From CAWATZ01 sp963784995 (GTDB taxonomy: Bacteria > Planctomycetota > Planctomycetia > Gemmatales > Gemmataceae), in assembly GCA_963784995.1 (NCBI GenBank), contig CAWATZ010000004.1, positions 124,001 through 188,000 on the forward strand: DNA of 64,000 bases, given 5' to 3'. The position numbers and the translations under genes were made by a program. Below are positions 38,330 through 46,535 of the stretch, in pieces; within the stretch, counting starts at the first letter, position 1; every line of letters begins with the position of its first letter. The notes beneath the pieces are model-generated. The model was not told the DNA's origin and made no database searches. It saw only the letters and a program-made list of their open reading frames with translations.

Positions 38330-39196
38330 TCACGGATCGTGGGGAACGTCCTGTCCGGCTTGCGGATCGGGACGGTTGCTGTCCATGACCTCCTTGAGAT
38401 AGGCGAGCCAGGAGGCATTCTCCTGGGCCAGGAACTCGCTGTCGTCGCAACCCGCCAGGGGCCGCGGCGCGGAAGGGGGGCTCTGCCGGTTCGTGGTTCG
38501 TTTCGGTTTCGACCTGGTCCTTGGTGGGGCAGTGCTTTGCGGGTCCGCAGGGACCGGCTCGGCGTCGGCCGGCTGCTCCTCGTCTTCGTCCTCGTCCGGC
38601 TCCGGCTGGGCAGCGCCTGCCGCGGCGGGAGCCGGTTCGGTGAGGGAGTCGCGGAACATCTGAGAGAGGTCCTGAGCCATCTTGTCCTGCACTTCGGGCA
38701 GGGCGGCGCGGAGCAAGGTGCAGGCCAGCGGGGCCTGCATGCCGCCGGCCACGGCGGCGAGGTCGTCGGGGTGGATGCGGTCCTGCTGGAACTGCTCCCA
38801 TTCGTGGCGGTCCAGGGAGTCGGGATCCACCGCCTTGTCCGGCTTGCCGATGGCGTAGGACAGCACCAGCCGGGCTGCGGACACGTCGCCTTCCTTGGCT
38901 TTGTGGAGCAGCTGGCGGACGATCGCTTGCAGATCCTCCACCGTCACCGTGTCCAGCAGCGCCTGGCGAAGGGCCGCCGTCTTGCGGGCGAAGGGGTTGC
39001 CCGGCCCGCCCGGGTTACCCCGGCAAAACCGCCCGCTGCTGTCCCGGCCGGCCGGCTCGGTCGGAGTCGCCTGAGCTGCGGCGGCCACCGGCGGTGGCGT
39101 TTGGGGAATGGAAGCGTCAGTGGTTGGCTGCTTGGGAGAGCGGGAGGCCTGGCTCGCGGTGGGCCGGCCGTTGGGGAAAGGATGTGACGGGTTCAT
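38330..39196 (-). CDS. DUF5681-like protein with disordered acidic tail
   Basis: A 288-residue protein. After a Pro/Ala/Thr-rich N-terminus, residues 48-70 carry RDSSGRFCRGNPGGPGNP, the signature of DUF5681-type proteins, which are often found beside phage or mobile elements. A helical region follows (TAALRQALLDTVTVEDLQAI, LLHKAKEGDVSAARLVLSYA), then an acidic low-complexity stretch (EPDEDEDEEQPADAEPVPAD) and a short C-terminal helix. ATG 39196 is favoured because the upstream in-frame part is unrelated to the fold. Its function is unknown. Confidence 0.7.
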   Translation of the reverse strand: MNPSHPFPNGRPTASQASRSPKQPTTDASIPQTPPPVAAAAQATPTEPAGRDSSGRFCRGNPGGPGNPFARKTAALRQALLDTVTVEDLQAIVRQLLHKAKEGDVSAARLVLSYAIGKPDKAVDPDSLDRHEWEQFQQDRIHPDDLAAVAGGMQAPLACTLLRAALPEVQDKMAQDLSQMFRDSLTEPAPAAAGAAQPEPDEDEDEEQPADAEPVPADPQSTAPPRTRSKPKRTTNRQSPPSAPRPLAGCDDSEFLAQENASWLAYLKEVMDSNRPDPQAGQDVPHDP

Positions 39197-39327
39197 GGTT
39201 GTTCTTCGCTGCGATAAAGAAGCGCGACAGGCCCGAAGGGGGCACGCATTCCTCCAGTATGAACTGGACATGTACGTTTGTACCAGAGCAATCGTGAAAA
39301 AAAATGGAACAGAGGGACAAATCGTGA

Positions 39328-39490
39328 TATGCTGACCGGGGAAAAGAGGCTGCCCGGGCGGCTCGAAATATGCTGACCGACGCCTTGCTAGGCTGACCGG
39401 GAAGCGGAAATAGGCTGACCGGAGACGTGATAGCGAGACCAGGCGAAATATGCTGACCGGCCGAAATATGTTGACCGACCGGTCAGCCTA
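39328..39490 (+). repeat. Cluster of seven CTGACCGG repeats upstream of group II intron 1
   Basis: The motif AAATATGCTGACCGG and close variants occur as six direct copies (at 39328, 39366, 39388, 39408, 39446, 39464) and one inverted copy (39480-39490), within 165 bases and with irregular spacing. The last copy forms the palindrome TGACCGACCGGTCA at 39472-39485. Multiple short repeats like these resemble transposase-binding sites at the ends of some insertion sequences (IS21-like ends come to mind), but no transposase is present. The remainder of 39197-39503 holds no gene. Confidence 0.75.
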
Positions 39491-40128
39491 ATCACCAGTT
39501 CGGGTGCGACACGAGGTCGCCGCTGTTACTGTAATGCACTCTTTGGAGTGACATAACCTGCTGTGCTGCCAGCAGTATCCTACCGGGACGTGCGTCAGGG
39601 ATGAGGTGCGAAGCTCTCGGAACAACGTAGCCTCCTCCGCTCCGGAGGGCGGTCACGGTCGCGAGGCCAAGACCGCGACTCCCAGCATCCAGGGGGTTGG
39701 GAACCAGGATCGTGTGGTACGGTCAACACAAGTGAAGTGCTGCTAAACGCCGTAAGTGATGCCAAGCGCAAGATGCTGACACGCTTGGACCAAAAGGTAA
39801 GTGGTCAAGCCCGGAGGCTCCGAACTTCTCCGGCGCAGCCGACGCACCACCGGCGGAGAGGCGCGACCTAACCCGCACTGTAACAGCGGCGGAACGTGGT
39901 AAGCCCGTCGTCTCCCCAGCAGGACGGCCTGCTGGGAAAGCGAACCGCAAGGCCAGCCCAGGGGGCGGCGGGTAAAGGAGGAGGGAGCAAGCGAAGGCCG
40001 GTCTGTAATGGGCCGGATAGGGATTGCGCCTGGCGGCAACATCATCCCGCGGCGAAAGCCGGCAGACTTCCCTCTGGTCTTCCGTCACGAGAGAACCTTG
40101 GCCAACTGACTTGGGGAGTAAAGCAGAC

Positions 40129-41841
40129 ATGTCGGCGGCGGCAACGCTTGCTGGTGCGGCTCCCGACCTTGTGCCCGGCTGGCACTCCATCAACTGGAGG
40201 AAGGTCTGGCACAATGTTCGTCGGCTCCAGGCGCGTATCGTGAAGGCGGTTCGGGAGGGCAGATGGGGGAAAGTCCACGCACTGGTTTATCTGCTCACCC
40301 ACTCGTTTAGTGGCCGAGCTGCGGCCATTTTGCGAGTAACCACCAATCAAGGTGCTTCCACCCCCGGAGTGGACGGCGACTGCTGGGACACTCCTCAGCT
40401 GAAAGCAGCCGCTTTCAGCAAACTCCGCCGCCACGGCTATCATCCACAGCCGTTGCGACGGCTCTACATTCCGAAAAGCAGCAACCCTTCCAAACTTCGT
40501 CCTCTGGGCATCCCGACCCTGATCGATCGAGCCATGCAGGCTCTGTATCTGCTCGGCCTTGATCCGATCGTGGAAACGACTGCCGATGCCAACTCCTACG
40601 GCTTTCGCAGTCAGCGGTGCTGTGCCGATGCTCTGGATCAATGCTACAAGATCCTGAACCATCGCGACAGCGCGACGTGGGTCCTGGAAGGTGACATCAA
40701 AGCTTGCTTTGATCGGATCGGTCATGACTGGCTGCTGACACACATCCCCATGGATCGAGTCATCCTCCGGAAATGGCTGCAAGCTGGATACCTGGAAAAA
40801 GGCGTCTTCTTCGCCACCACGGAAGGAACACCTCAAGGGGGCATTGCCTCCCCTGCACTGGCGAACGCGACCCTGGATGGACTGGAAACGCTGCTGCGGG
40901 AACGCTTCGGCGCCACCCGGCCGCAACGCACAAGGAACAAGGTCCACCTGGTCCGCTATGCGGATGACTTCATCATTACGGGCACATCGAAGGAACTTCT
41001 GCGTATTGAAGTACAACCTCTCGTGGCACACTTCTTGAAGGAGCGGGGTCTTGAACTCTCCCACGAGAAAACCAGCATCACGCAAGTGACAGACGGCTTC
41101 GACTTTCTGGGCCAGAACGTCCGACGTTTCGGGACCAAGCTTCTACTGAAGCCTTCCCGCAAGAACGAGCAACGCTTCCTGGCCAAGGTAGACGACCTGA
41201 TCCGGCACCATGGTGGACATCTGACGGCCGGGGAACTGGTTGAGCGACTCAACCCGCTGATTAGCGGCTGGGCGCAATACCACCGGCACGTGTCGAACAA
41301 TCGGCGATTGGATCGCATGGATCGATTGATTCAGAATAAACTGTGGCGTTGGGCGCGACGGCGACACCGGCACAAGTCAACGACTTGGATCAAAGCCAAA
41401 TACTTCCTGGTGTTAGGCGATGGCCGGTGGCGTTTTTGTGGCACGGTCAAGGACTCGAAGGGCAAGCGGCACCCTGTCTGCCTGGTGCAAGCAGGAGCCA
41501 CACCCATCCGACGACACGTGAAAGTCCGAGGTGAAGCGAATCCTTACGATCCGGCCTGGGAGCTGTACTTCGAGGAGCGCTTGGCGACTCAAATGGCCAG
41601 CACCTTGACAGGTCGTGGGACGGCGCGTTACCTTTGGCTGGAGCAGGACGGCAAATGTCTCGTGTGCGGTCAACCGTTGACGCTGGAAGCAGGCTGGCAC
41701 ATCCACCACCTGCTCTGGCGAACCTATGGCGGAGACGACCACGTAGACAATCTCGTGCTGCTTCACCCCAACTGTCATCGACAAGTTCACAGCGAGCGAT
41801 TGGTGGTGAACAAGGCTGCGTCCCGCGAGGGGCGTTTGTGA
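40129..41841 (+). CDS. ltrA: Group II intron reverse transcriptase/maturase with HNH endonuclease
   Basis: A 570-residue intron-encoded protein. The reverse-transcriptase palm is at about residues 70-330, with GIPTLIDRAMQALYLLGLDP, LEGDIKACFDRIGHDWLL, TPQGGIASPALANATLDGLE and the catalytic LVRYADDFIITG. The maturase X domain follows (AQYHRHVSNNRRLDRMDRLI, LWRWARRRHRHK). The C-terminal zinc-bound HNH nuclease is at about residues 510-560 (CLVCGQPL, HIHHLLWR, NLVLLHPNCHRQVHSE). It splices the intron and drives retrohoming by target-primed reverse transcription. ATG 40129 matches the start of the intron 2 protein (MSAAATLAGAAP). It looks intact. Confidence 0.95.
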   Translation: MSAAATLAGAAPDLVPGWHSINWRKVWHNVRRLQARIVKAVREGRWGKVHALVYLLTHSFSGRAAAILRVTTNQGASTPGVDGDCWDTPQLKAAAFSKLRRHGYHPQPLRRLYIPKSSNPSKLRPLGIPTLIDRAMQALYLLGLDPIVETTADANSYGFRSQRCCADALDQCYKILNHRDSATWVLEGDIKACFDRIGHDWLLTHIPMDRVILRKWLQAGYLEKGVFFATTEGTPQGGIASPALANATLDGLETLLRERFGATRPQRTRNKVHLVRYADDFIITGTSKELLRIEVQPLVAHFLKERGLELSHEKTSITQVTDGFDFLGQNVRRFGTKLLLKPSRKNEQRFLAKVDDLIRHHGGHLTAGELVERLNPLISGWAQYHRHVSNNRRLDRMDRLIQNKLWRWARRRHRHKSTTWIKAKYFLVLGDGRWRFCGTVKDSKGKRHPVCLVQAGATPIRRHVKVRGEANPYDPAWELYFEERLATQMASTLTGRGTARYLWLEQDGKCLVCGQPLTLEAGWHIHHLLWRTYGGDDHVDNLVLLHPNCHRQVHSERLVVNKAASREGRL

Positions 41842-41847
41842 AGGCTT

Positions 41848-41881
41848 GAGCTGCGTGCGTCGAAAGGCGCCCGCGCAGTTC
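41848..41881 (+). ncRNA. Group II intron 1 domain V
   Basis: A 34-nt hairpin GAGCTGCGTGCGTCGAAAGG and onward to GCAGTTC. It has the exact domain V length, a GAAA tetraloop and the AGC catalytic triad at its 5' strand. AGC rather than CGC argues against class IIC. Confidence 0.88.
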
Positions 41882-41954
41882 TTAGGGGAGGAGGTGGCGG
41901 CAACGCCATCTCCTTACCCGACTGAAGGAATCGATGAATCCCAGGTAGGTGAAG

Positions 41955-42446
41955 ATGAACGCAGATCAACCTCCCCTGATCTTCTTGAGCCACTCGGGTC
42001 GAGACCACGACCCGGCATGCGCCCTCGCACGTCGCCTCGAAAAGGAGTTGGCGGCAGCGGGGCATGTCGTTCGGGTCTTTAACACTTCGGATCCAGAACA
42101 TCGCTTCAAGGAACTGGCGATTCGAGGTGGATCAGTGTGGCGCGACCAAATCGCCGAATACGAAGGTGAGCTTCGAGAATATCTACTCTCAAATTTGCTC
42201 AATTCAGTCGCCTATATCTTGTTGGTTTCATGGCGAAGTTTGCAGAAAGAGAGCCCTTGGGTCGCTTTCGAGATCGAAACTGCTCACGAATTGGCGGGGA
42301 ACAGGCGTGTGTTCTTCCTCCCGGCTGTCTTGGATGGAGCGTGGAGCCTACCAGGAGATTCCAAGATCTACCAAGGTGTGGATCTGGCAGCGGGCGATGG
42401 GTTTGCCCGGCTGATGGAGGCATTGGTTAGAGCGTTTCACAACTGA
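41955..42446 (+). CDS. Stand-alone TIR-domain protein
   Basis: A 163-residue protein that is essentially one TIR domain. Strand A is PLIFLSHSGRDHDPACALAR, and helix/strand B is LEKELAAAGHVVRVFN. The segment AYILLVSWRSLQKESPWVAF with the following EIE contains the region where the catalytic Glu of NADase TIR domains lies. ATG 41955 is used, with AGGTGAAG upstream; a GTG six bases earlier is possible. Bacterial TIR proteins can cleave NAD+ or make cyclic ADP-ribose variants, and many act in antiphage defence. Here it is the first gene after intron 1 and is followed by an attC-like repeat, so it occupies a cassette position. No sensor partner such as Thoeris ThsA is adjacent. Confidence 0.8.
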   Translation: MNADQPPLIFLSHSGRDHDPACALARRLEKELAAAGHVVRVFNTSDPEHRFKELAIRGGSVWRDQIAEYEGELREYLLSNLLNSVAYILLVSWRSLQKESPWVAFEIETAHELAGNRRVFFLPAVLDGAWSLPGDSKIYQGVDLAAGDGFARLMEALVRAFHN

Positions 42447-42483
42447 GTGTGAATTAGAGATTGAAGCATCGTGGGGAAGGCAG

Positions 42484-42580
42484 ACCGAACAAAGACGCTT
42501 CTGCGGACGCCAGGGGGCATCTGGTTTTTCTGCCTCAGCGGCCACCCAGCCCCCCGGCGCCGCAGAGCTTGGCGTTCGGC
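42484..42580 (+). repeat. attC-like palindromic repeat 2 (after the TIR gene)
   Basis: A 97-nt imperfect palindrome from CCGAAC (42485-42490) to GTTCGGC (42574-42580). Inner arms CTTCTGCGG, GCCAGGGGGC, GCCCCCCGGCG and CCGCAGAG pair around a loop containing CTGGTTTTTCTG. The layout matches the three other repeats at 43200, 46209 and 46773. In integrons such a site follows each cassette gene and is cut by IntI. The cores deviate from the usual RYYYAAC/GTTRRRY at one complementary position. Confidence 0.75.
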
Positions 42581-42676
42581 ATCATCGTCGCCTGGTATCA
42601 GCAATCTACCTGTGCTCTGCCGGCGGGTGCGGGTACAATTGGATTTGAGGCCATCATGAGTGGTCAGGAGGTGTTT

Positions 42677-43174
42677 ATGAGGCGTGCTGCCATTTGTCTA
42701 CTGCTCTTGACGGTTGTGGCGGGTCCTCAGCGAGCAGATGATCCGCCTGGGGAGAACAACCGTATGCCCGATGCCCGCGTCCGGTTGGACGTTGCCTGCT
42801 CGTGGGGCCGGATCGTGGTCAAGCAGGGGCGAACCGTAGTTTTCGAGCCGGCGGCCGAGCTGGAGAGGCCCGAGAAACGGTCGGGCCGCAACGGTGGGAA
42901 GACTGCCGCCCTGAGCAATACTCTCGTACCGAGGACGCTGAAGCCCGATGAGTTGGTCAAGGAGCTGCGGTCGTCCCAGGCCACTACTCTCGTGCCGGCA
43001 CCCGTGAAGCCGCAGCCGGTCAGCGACCAGCGCTTCCCGCCGCCCTACTTTGCAATCATGACTGGAGAGGGTTTCCTGAAGAGCGAGGCGGGTCTGGGGA
43101 ACTACGAAGTCTCGATCGAACTGCGTATGCCCCGGCATGCCTGCACTCCTGCTTCTGCCAAGGCCGATCCGTAG
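42677..43174 (+). CDS. Secreted small protein of unknown function
   Basis: ATG 42677 follows a strong AGGAGGT. The 165-residue product starts with a signal peptide (MRRAAICLLLLTVVAGPQRA). The mature part has a short beta-like segment (ARVRLDVACSWGRIVVKQGR), a Lys/Arg/Pro-rich middle and NYEVSIELRMPRHACTP near the end. No family is recognised. It ends 25 bases before the next attC-like repeat, so it is the second cassette gene. It should be exported to the periplasm. Confidence 0.65.
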   Translation: MRRAAICLLLLTVVAGPQRADDPPGENNRMPDARVRLDVACSWGRIVVKQGRTVVFEPAAELERPEKRSGRNGGKTAALSNTLVPRTLKPDELVKELRSSQATTLVPAPVKPQPVSDQRFPPPYFAIMTGEGFLKSEAGLGNYEVSIELRMPRHACTPASAKADP

Positions 43175-43199
43175 CGTCCGTACGGTCGGCCGTGGCTCG

Positions 43200-43297
43200 G
43201 CCGAACCAGTCGCTTCAGCAGACGGCGGCCGCGATCCTGGTTTCTTCGAGTTTCAAGCCTCAGCGCGCGGCCGCCGCTGCTGAGCTTTGCCGTTCGG
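43200..43297 (+). repeat. attC-like palindromic repeat 3, interrupted by intron 2 at its end
   Basis: It runs from GCCGAAC (43200-43206) to GTTCGG (43292-43297). The arms CTTCAGCAGACGGCGGCCGC and GCGGCCGCCGCTGCTGAG are nearly perfect complements around TCCTGGTTTCTTCGAGTTTC. Group II intron 2 begins at the next base, 43298. Confidence 0.8.
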
Positions 43298-43915
43298 GTG
43301 CGACACGAGGTCGCCGATGTAGCTGTGCTGAGGCACTTGGATAAGTGTTGACAGCACCCGCTTTTCTGCGAGCGGTATCATACCGGCTAAGAAGCGCCGG
43401 GACAACGTAGCCCCCTCTCTCGGGAGGGCAGCCAAGGCGTGAGCCGTAACTGCGACTGCCAGCAGCAAGGGTGGTCGGGAACCAAGATCGAGTGGTATGG
43501 CCAACCCAGGTAAAGCATCGCAGGCGTCGTCACAAAGGACAAGCGCAAGCTGCTGAACCGCTTGGACCAAAAGGTACGTGGCCAGGTCCGGAGGCCGCGA
43601 ACTCCTCCGGCGCAGATGTCGAGCCACCGGCGTAGAGATGCGGCCTAACCACTCGGGTACATCGGCGGAACGTGGTAAGCCTGTTGTCCTCCCTGCCCCG
43701 TAAACCAAGGGGGTCGAGGGAAAGCAACCCGCAAGGTGCGCCGACAGGGCAGCAGGTAAAGGAGGAGGGAGCAAGCGAAGGCCGTCCTGTAATGGGACGG
43801 ATAGAAGGTGAGTCCCCCACGGACGACATCCCTTCCCGCGCAAGCGGGCTGACTTCCCTCTGGTCTTGCCTCACGAGAGAACCTTGGCCAACCGACCTGA
43901 GGGGGCGACGCAGAC

Positions 43916-45610
43916 ATGTCAGCCGCGGCAACGCTTGCTGGTGCGGCTCCCAACACGACGGTGGACTGGCATTCCATCAACTGGAAGAAGGTCTATCGCA
44001 CGGTTCGTCGGCTCCAGGCGCGTATCGTGAAGGCGGTTCGGGAGGGCAAATGGCATAAGGTCAAAGCTCTGGTCTATTTGCTCACCCACTCGTTCAGTGG
44101 CCGGGCTCTGGCCATTTTACGAGTTGTCAGCAACTCCGGTGCGAAGACTCCCGGCGTGGATGGAATCCTCTGGAACACGCCGGAACTCAAGTCTGTAGCT
44201 TTCAGCGCTCTGCGTCGGCACGGTTACCAACCGCAACCGCTCCGCAGAGTCTACCTGCCCAAGAGCAACGGCAAACGCCGCCCCTTAGGGATACCCGTGA
44301 TGCGGGATCGGGCCATGCAGGCTGTGTACCTGCTGGGCCTTGACCCCATCGCGGAAACTCTGGCCGATGGTCATTCCTATGGCTTTCGACTGGAGCGGTG
44401 CTGTGCGGATGCCATCGATGAGTGTCACAAAATCCTTCGCGGCCCCCACGGTCGAGACACACGTGGTCCCGACTGGGTTCTCGAAGGGGACATCACATCT
44501 TGTTTTGATCGCATCAATCATGGCTGGTTGCTGGATCACATCGACATGGATCGTGTGCTGCTTGGCAAGTGGCTGAAGGCGGGTTACCTGGAGAAGCAAG
44601 CCCTGTTCGCCACCACGGAAGGAACACCTCAAGGCGGGATCATTTCCCCCGCGTTGGCGAATCGAACCTTGGATGGACTGCAACGACTGTTGGCGGACCG
44701 CTTCGGCACGCCACGCAGCCGGCAACGGAAGTGCAAGGTCCACCTGGTACGCTATGCGGATGACTTCATCATCACGGGCACGTCGAAGGTTCTCCTTGAA
44801 TATGAAGTCAAACCTCTCGTGGAACAATTCTTGCAGGAGCGGGGTCTCGAACTCTCCCACGAGAAGACCAGGATCACGCATGTCGAGGACGGCTTCGACT
44901 TTCTTGGACAAACGATCCGGCGTCACCGCGACGGCAAGGTACTCATCAAGCCGTCGCAGCGGAACGTCAAAACGTTTCTGACCAAGATCCAGGAAACGAT
45001 CGACAACTCAGGGAGCATGACGGCAGGGGACATGATCTGGCGTTTGAATCAACAAATCAAAGGCTGGACGATGTACCACCGTTTTGTCGTGAGCGGCCGC
45101 ACCTTCGCGGCAGTGGACAACCGAATCTACTGGAGTTTGCGGCGTTGGTGCCGCAAACGCCACCGCAACAAGAGTTGGGGGTGGATCAAGAAGAAATACT
45201 TCCAGCGATCCGGCGACAACAACAACTGGGTGTTCACCGGAGTGATCCGGGACAGCAAGGGCAAAGGATGGCCGATCCAGCTGATGAAAGCAGCCGGGGT
45301 GAAAGTGTTTCGTTGGCAGAAGATTCGGTCGGACGCCAACCCGTACGATCCGGCGTGGGAACTGTATCTGGAGGAACGGGAGTGCTGGAAATGGACGCAC
45401 ACTCTTGCAAAGCGGGGCCGGATCGACTACTTATGGAGAGAGCAAGGCGGCAAGTGCGTGGTCTGCGGGCAAAGCCTCCGCGTGGAGGAACAACCCTGGC
45501 ACGTCCACCATCGGGTCTGGCGCTGTCAAGGTGGTCAAGACACGTTCGACAACCTGGAGTTGTTGCACGCCAACTGCCACCGACAGCAACACGCGCGAAT
45601 GAGAAGTTGA
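43916..45610 (+). CDS. ltrA: Group II intron reverse transcriptase/maturase with HNH endonuclease
   Basis: A 564-residue protein, homologous over its full length to the intron 1 protein. RT motifs are GIPVMRDRAMQAVYLLGLDP, LEGDITSCFDRINHGWLLDH, TPQGGIISPALANRTLDGLQ and LVRYADDFIITG. The maturase domain includes GWTMYHRFVVSGRTFAAVDN. The HNH zinc nuclease is at the C-terminus (CVVCGQSL, HVHHRVWR, NLELLHANCHRQQHAR). The stop lies 41 bases before domain V. Starts are conserved between the two introns (MSAAATLAGAAPNTTVDWHS). No frameshift was seen, so the intron may be active. Confidence 0.95.
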   Translation: MSAAATLAGAAPNTTVDWHSINWKKVYRTVRRLQARIVKAVREGKWHKVKALVYLLTHSFSGRALAILRVVSNSGAKTPGVDGILWNTPELKSVAFSALRRHGYQPQPLRRVYLPKSNGKRRPLGIPVMRDRAMQAVYLLGLDPIAETLADGHSYGFRLERCCADAIDECHKILRGPHGRDTRGPDWVLEGDITSCFDRINHGWLLDHIDMDRVLLGKWLKAGYLEKQALFATTEGTPQGGIISPALANRTLDGLQRLLADRFGTPRSRQRKCKVHLVRYADDFIITGTSKVLLEYEVKPLVEQFLQERGLELSHEKTRITHVEDGFDFLGQTIRRHRDGKVLIKPSQRNVKTFLTKIQETIDNSGSMTAGDMIWRLNQQIKGWTMYHRFVVSGRTFAAVDNRIYWSLRRWCRKRHRNKSWGWIKKKYFQRSGDNNNWVFTGVIRDSKGKGWPIQLMKAAGVKVFRWQKIRSDANPYDPAWELYLEERECWKWTHTLAKRGRIDYLWREQGGKCVVCGQSLRVEEQPWHVHHRVWRCQGGQDTFDNLELLHANCHRQQHARMRS

Positions 45611-45651
45611 CGGATCAAGCCGCGTCCTGCGAGGGGCGTTGGCAATGGCTT

Positions 45652-45685
45652 GAGCCGTATGAAGCGAAAGTTTCAAGTACGGTTC
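45652..45685 (+). ncRNA. Group II intron 2 domain V
   Basis: A 34-nt hairpin GAGCCGTATGAAGCGAAAGT to GTACGGTTC, with the AGC triad, GAAA loop and two-nucleotide bulge expected of domain V. It is a close match to the textbook group II domain V. Confidence 0.93.
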
Positions 45686-45740
45686 TTAGGGGGCTGGGAG
45701 GCAGCAATGCCTCCCGGCTACCCGACCGGAGAGGTTGTGA

Positions 45741-46172
45741 ATGGCGACGGCTCCACCGTTGATCGACCGCGAGGCGTTCCGTCCTCACCAATACGGCGGG
45801 GTGGAGGGCACCTTCACAGCCGGGGGGACGCGATTCGAGTGCTGCGTCCGGACCGAGTCCGCCGACGTGCCGCAGGCGTGGACGAACGCCGAGCGGCTGG
45901 TTCGGCTCGTGCTCGACCGGTTCGCTACCATCGAGCGGCGCGTTCGCTCTGATCTCGCCCCAAGCCTCGACCACTGGACCTCCGAGAAGCTGTCGCTCGC
46001 CGAACTGACCCGCCGGACCACCGCGGCGATGCGGGCCTCCAAGTCGGTGATCCTCAACGTCAGCGATACGTGGAGCGAGGCGATCTTCGACGGGCCAGAA
46101 ATCGCTCTGGGCCACGCGGTCAGCGTCAGGATGGACAGGGCCGGCCGCATCATCGGCGTCGGCCTCGCCTGA
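45741..46172 (+). CDS. DUF2262-like hypothetical protein
   Basis: A 143-residue soluble protein (YGGVEGTFTAGGTRFECCVR, AWTNAERLVRLVLDRFATIE, AIFDGPEIALGHAVSVRMDR). The order of a beta-rich start, an Ala/Arg helix, and a C-terminal gly/his strand pair before a G-x-G-L end resembles DUF2262, but the match is judged by eye. It starts 14 bases after the end of intron 2 and is followed by an attC-like repeat, so it is the third cassette gene. No signal peptide. Function unknown. Confidence 0.6.
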   Translation: MATAPPLIDREAFRPHQYGGVEGTFTAGGTRFECCVRTESADVPQAWTNAERLVRLVLDRFATIERRVRSDLAPSLDHWTSEKLSLAELTRRTTAAMRASKSVILNVSDTWSEAIFDGPEIALGHAVSVRMDRAGRIIGVGLA

Positions 46173-46208
46173 CTTGGTGCGACGGCCGGGATGTAGCGCT
46201 TCAGACGC

Positions 46209-46304
46209 CGAACCACCCGCTTCAGCGGACTGCGGGGGCATGGCGGTTTTCCGAGTTCAACGGCTCTCCGGCCCCCGCAGCCGCTGAGCTTGCCCGTTCG
46301 CCGA
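46209..46304 (+). repeat. attC-like palindromic repeat 4
   Basis: It runs from GCCGAAC (46209-46215) to GTTCGCC (46298-46304). The arms CTTCAGCGG/ACTGCGGGGGC and GCCCCCGCAG/CCGCTGAG pair around a loop with GGCGGTTTTCCGAGTTCAAC. It lies between the DUF2262-like gene and hicA. Confidence 0.8.
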
Positions 46305-46334
46305 AGGGGCGGAAGTTGGAGGGACGATTGTCCA

Positions 46335-46535
46335 ATGGCCAGGAAGGTTCGCGAATTGCTTCGCGATTTGAAATCGGCGGGCTTCCGTGAGATTCCGGGA
46401 GGCAAGGGATCGCACCGAAAGCTGGTGCATCCCCGATATCGGGGCGCCGTTACACTGAGCGGGAAACTCGGCGACGACGCAAAGCCGTATCAGGAGAAAC
46501 AAGTCGGGCGAGCGATCGAGGAGGTTCAAGAATGA
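46335..46535 (+). CDS. hicA: HicA-family toxin
   Basis: A 66-residue HicA-like mRNA interferase toxin. Typical features are the start helix (MARKVRELLRDLKSAGFREI), the catalytic His in GGKGSHRKLVHP and the end KPYQEKQVGRAIEEV. HicA degrades mRNA through a dsRNA-binding-like fold until bound by HicB. ATG 46335 is the only start that gives a normal HicA length. Its stop overlaps the hicB ATG by four bases. The pair sits between two attC-like repeats as one cassette; toxin-antitoxin pairs are a known stabilising content of large cassette arrays. Confidence 0.85.
   Translation: MARKVRELLRDLKSAGFREIPGGKGSHRKLVHPRYRGAVTLSGKLGDDAKPYQEKQVGRAIEEVQE

Larger units (their letters stand above)
39504..41922 (+). 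mobile_element. Group II intron 1
   Basis: The 5' end GTGCGACAC at 39504 fits the group II consensus GUGYG. The element contains a long structured 5' part (39504-40128) that shares sequence blocks with intron 2 (for example CTTGGACCAAAAGGTA and GGCGGAACGTGGTAAGCC). It then encodes an RT-maturase (40129-41841), a 34-nt domain V (41848-41881) and a domain VI with the likely branch-point A in TTACCCGAC. The 3' end is placed at 41922 (AC) by comparison with intron 2. It is inserted directly after GTTCGG at 39498-39503, the core sequence that ends the attC-like repeats nearby. Length is about 2.4 kb, normal for a bacterial ORF-containing intron. Confidence 0.9.
43298..45726 (+). mobile_element. 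Group II intron 2
   Basis: It starts GTGCGACACGAGGTCGCC, the same first 18 bases as intron 1, and ends near 45726 in ACCCGAC after a domain VI hairpin (GCTGGGAGGCAGCAATGCCT). The 5' untranslated part (43298-43915) holds the folded domains I-III with blocks shared with intron 1. The RT-maturase gene is 43916-45610 and domain V is 45652-45685. Joining the flanks gives GTTCGG followed by CGGAG, so excision would restore an attC-like core. The sequence outside conserved blocks differs from intron 1, so the two are related but not recent copies. Confidence 0.92.

Noticed and set aside
40129..45610. Reverse transcriptases as retrons or diversity-generating retroelements
   Set aside because: Both carry maturase and HNH domains inside an RNA with domain V and VI, and there are no template or variable repeats or msr/msd.
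39504..45726. Class IIC (attC-type) assignment for the introns
   Set aside because: Domain V begins GAGC with an AGC triad and the proteins have HNH domains, both unlike class IIC; only the insertion site resembles that class.
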